From NCBI GenBank assembly GCA_963377175.1, contig CAUJNA010000530.1, positions 142,501 through 206,500 on the forward strand: 64,000 bases of DNA, in the 5' to 3' direction. Both the position numbers and the translations under genes were made by a program. This document shows positions 63,325 to 64,000 of the stretch, piece by piece. Below the pieces are notes generated by a model that was not told the DNA's origin, did no database searches, and worked only from the letters and a program-made list of their open reading frames with translations. Positions within the stretch are counted from its first letter, which is position 1. The number at the start of each line of letters is the position of its first letter. Origin of the DNA: Effrenium voratum (lineage: Eukaryota; Sar; Dinophyceae; Suessiales; Symbiodiniaceae).

Positions 63325-63740
63325 TATGCAGCGAGGCATGTGTCTCAAACACAATCTTAGTGCAAGAGCGTTGGATGCTCTTGTGTTGGGATAGTGGCAT
63401 GTGTTAGCGGTGAGTCATGTGATTCTTTGTTACCCGCTAAACGGGTATCTGCGTACTGATTCCCCACAGCTTTCGGCAGGAAAGAGTGTTGCTTCGTCCG
63501 TTTGCGACATGTTGAGATGTGAGTGCATATATCTTGTGCACCTCTCCACCCTCCTTGGTTTTAAGGTCCTCCCTTTTGGGGTTTGCGACGTTTCCCTATA
63601 TTCCGCTGAGCGGCTGTTCTTTTGGGGGTGCGTGCGCCTTTCTGGAGGGGCCTCCTTTGTTGCGCCTCCTTTAGGTACGCACACGCCTTTTTGTTAGCGT
63701 TTGAGCCAGCCTTGGCGCGCGCTGGCCCTTTGCAAATAAG
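63325..63740. repeat. Split direct repeat B2
   Basis: Terminal copy of B1; its last bases AAATAAG mark the right end of the element. Flanking sequence ACTTGGTGG follows. Confidence 0.85.
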
Positions 63741-63741
63741 A

Positions 63742-64000
63742 CTTGGTGGACAAGCTCCAAAAGAGCTTCTGGGGACCAGAAAGCATGCCCAGCATCCGCC
63801 TCTACGAGATGACAAAATCCAAGCATTTCAAGTGGATGCCGTGGCAATTACGGCTCTCGGCGCGCCAGGACCAAGAAGCAGTGGAGGCACGTTCCCATAA
63901 AGCCGCGCGCGCTGAAACACAGCTGCTGGCACACGCTTTCTTCGATGACACCCCTGAGGTCAGCGTGGAGGGCAGAGCGCTCGCAGCCGGCTGGCTGCGC
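63742..64000 (+). CDS. Partial frame, downstream part of interrupted host element
   Basis: From the retrotransposon edge to the window end there is an open frame of 86 codons: DLVDKLQKSFWGPESMPSIR, then KHFKWMPWQLRLSARQDQEA, ARAETQLLAHAFFDDTPEVS and a continuation past the edge. I associate the pattern FKWxPWxLRLS...R.E.Q.LAxAFFDDxPE with proteins of dinoflagellate tyrosine-recombinase elements, so this is probably the other half of the element whose recombinase is at 55,290-56,090. Incomplete at both ends. Confidence 0.45.

Larger units (their letters stand above)
56166..63740 (+). mobile_element. 7.6-kb tyrosine-recombinase retrotransposon with split direct repeats
   Basis: Boundaries come from repeats. 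A1 (56,166-56,451) at the left equals A2 (63,010-63,288); B1 (62,585-63,012) equals B2 (63,325-63,740) except for a 12-base gap. The order A1, genes, B1, A2, B2 is the split-direct-repeat structure of Ngaro/PAT-type retrotransposons, which move through a circle cut by their own tyrosine recombinase. AAG stands at all three junctions (56,166-56,168; 63,010-63,012; 63,738-63,740), as expected for a short recombination core. Contents: tyrosine recombinase, an acidic/Ser-rich protein, a Gag-like ORF, a methylase-like domain and RT. All are frameshifted. No RNase H was found. Repeats are well conserved, so insertion is not very old. Confidence 0.8.

Noticed and set aside
62661..63697. Two near-identical frames (GYLRTDSPQLSAGKS type)
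   Set aside because: They lie within repeats B1 and B2 of the retrotransposon and reflect repeat identity, not paralogous genes.
1..64000. tRNA or rRNA genes
   Set aside because: I looked for cloverleaf-type A/B boxes and conserved rRNA strings and saw none I could support; a covariance search would be needed to exclude them.

Overview
The window reads as nuclear DNA of a dinoflagellate, probably close to the Symbiodiniaceae. Three things point there: retroelement fragments of types I know from those genomes (tyrosine-recombinase retroelements carrying a cytosine-methylase-like domain, and a Copia-type Gag piece), long stretches of low coding density, and what look like small exons of a host gene. 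Into this DNA a GC-rich double-stranded DNA virus of the polinton / polinton-like virus (PLV) type has been inserted, duplicated and broken up.

Layout. Positions 1-6,650 are host-like DNA with what look like the N-terminal exons of a VPS13/chorein-like gene on the minus strand (about 2,750-4,670). From 6,660 to 13,670 there are scattered viral relics (fibre, packaging ATPase, a coiled-coil gene, an HNH scrap) mixed with satellite arrays and a Copia Gag scrap. From 13,870 to 15,866 there are unrecognised minus-strand reading frames. From 17,940 to 36,600 lies a nearly complete viral genome in natural order: packaging ATPase, penton/minor capsid protein, AT-hook protein, a small basic protein, a membrane-type protein, three hairpins, major capsid protein, hairpin repeats, C5 methyltransferase (minus), a conserved unknown gene split by a 3.0-kb transposon, a very large HNH + family-B-polymerase-like + SF1-helicase gene (minus), an SF3/Rep-like ATPase, a palindromic satellite, a retroviral-type integrase (minus) and a fibre with an S74 chaperone (minus). 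From 36,560 to 42,835 a second, heavily deleted copy follows, with a J-domain gene. It is interrupted at 42,850-48,437 by a decayed retroelement (methylase, RT, RNase H) and resumes at 48,445-52,816 with integrase, the long N-terminal part of the fibre and the coiled-coil gene. From 53,040 onward come satellites, then a decayed tyrosine-recombinase element (about 55,290-56,090 and 63,742 onward). That element is itself split by a 7.6-kb retrotransposon (56,166-63,740) with the A1-ORFs-B1-A2-B2 split-direct-repeat ends typical of Ngaro/PAT-type elements.

How the parts fit. The viral set covers integration (integrase), replication (polymerase-helicase and Rep-like ATPase), packaging (FtsK/HerA ATPase), capsid (major and minor capsid proteins), host attachment (fibre) and DNA modification (methyltransferase). 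Almost every viral gene carries one to three single-base frameshifts. They are therefore either pseudogenes or the assembly has homopolymer errors in GC-rich DNA; sequence alone cannot decide. All homology statements are from recognition of motifs by eye; no search was run.
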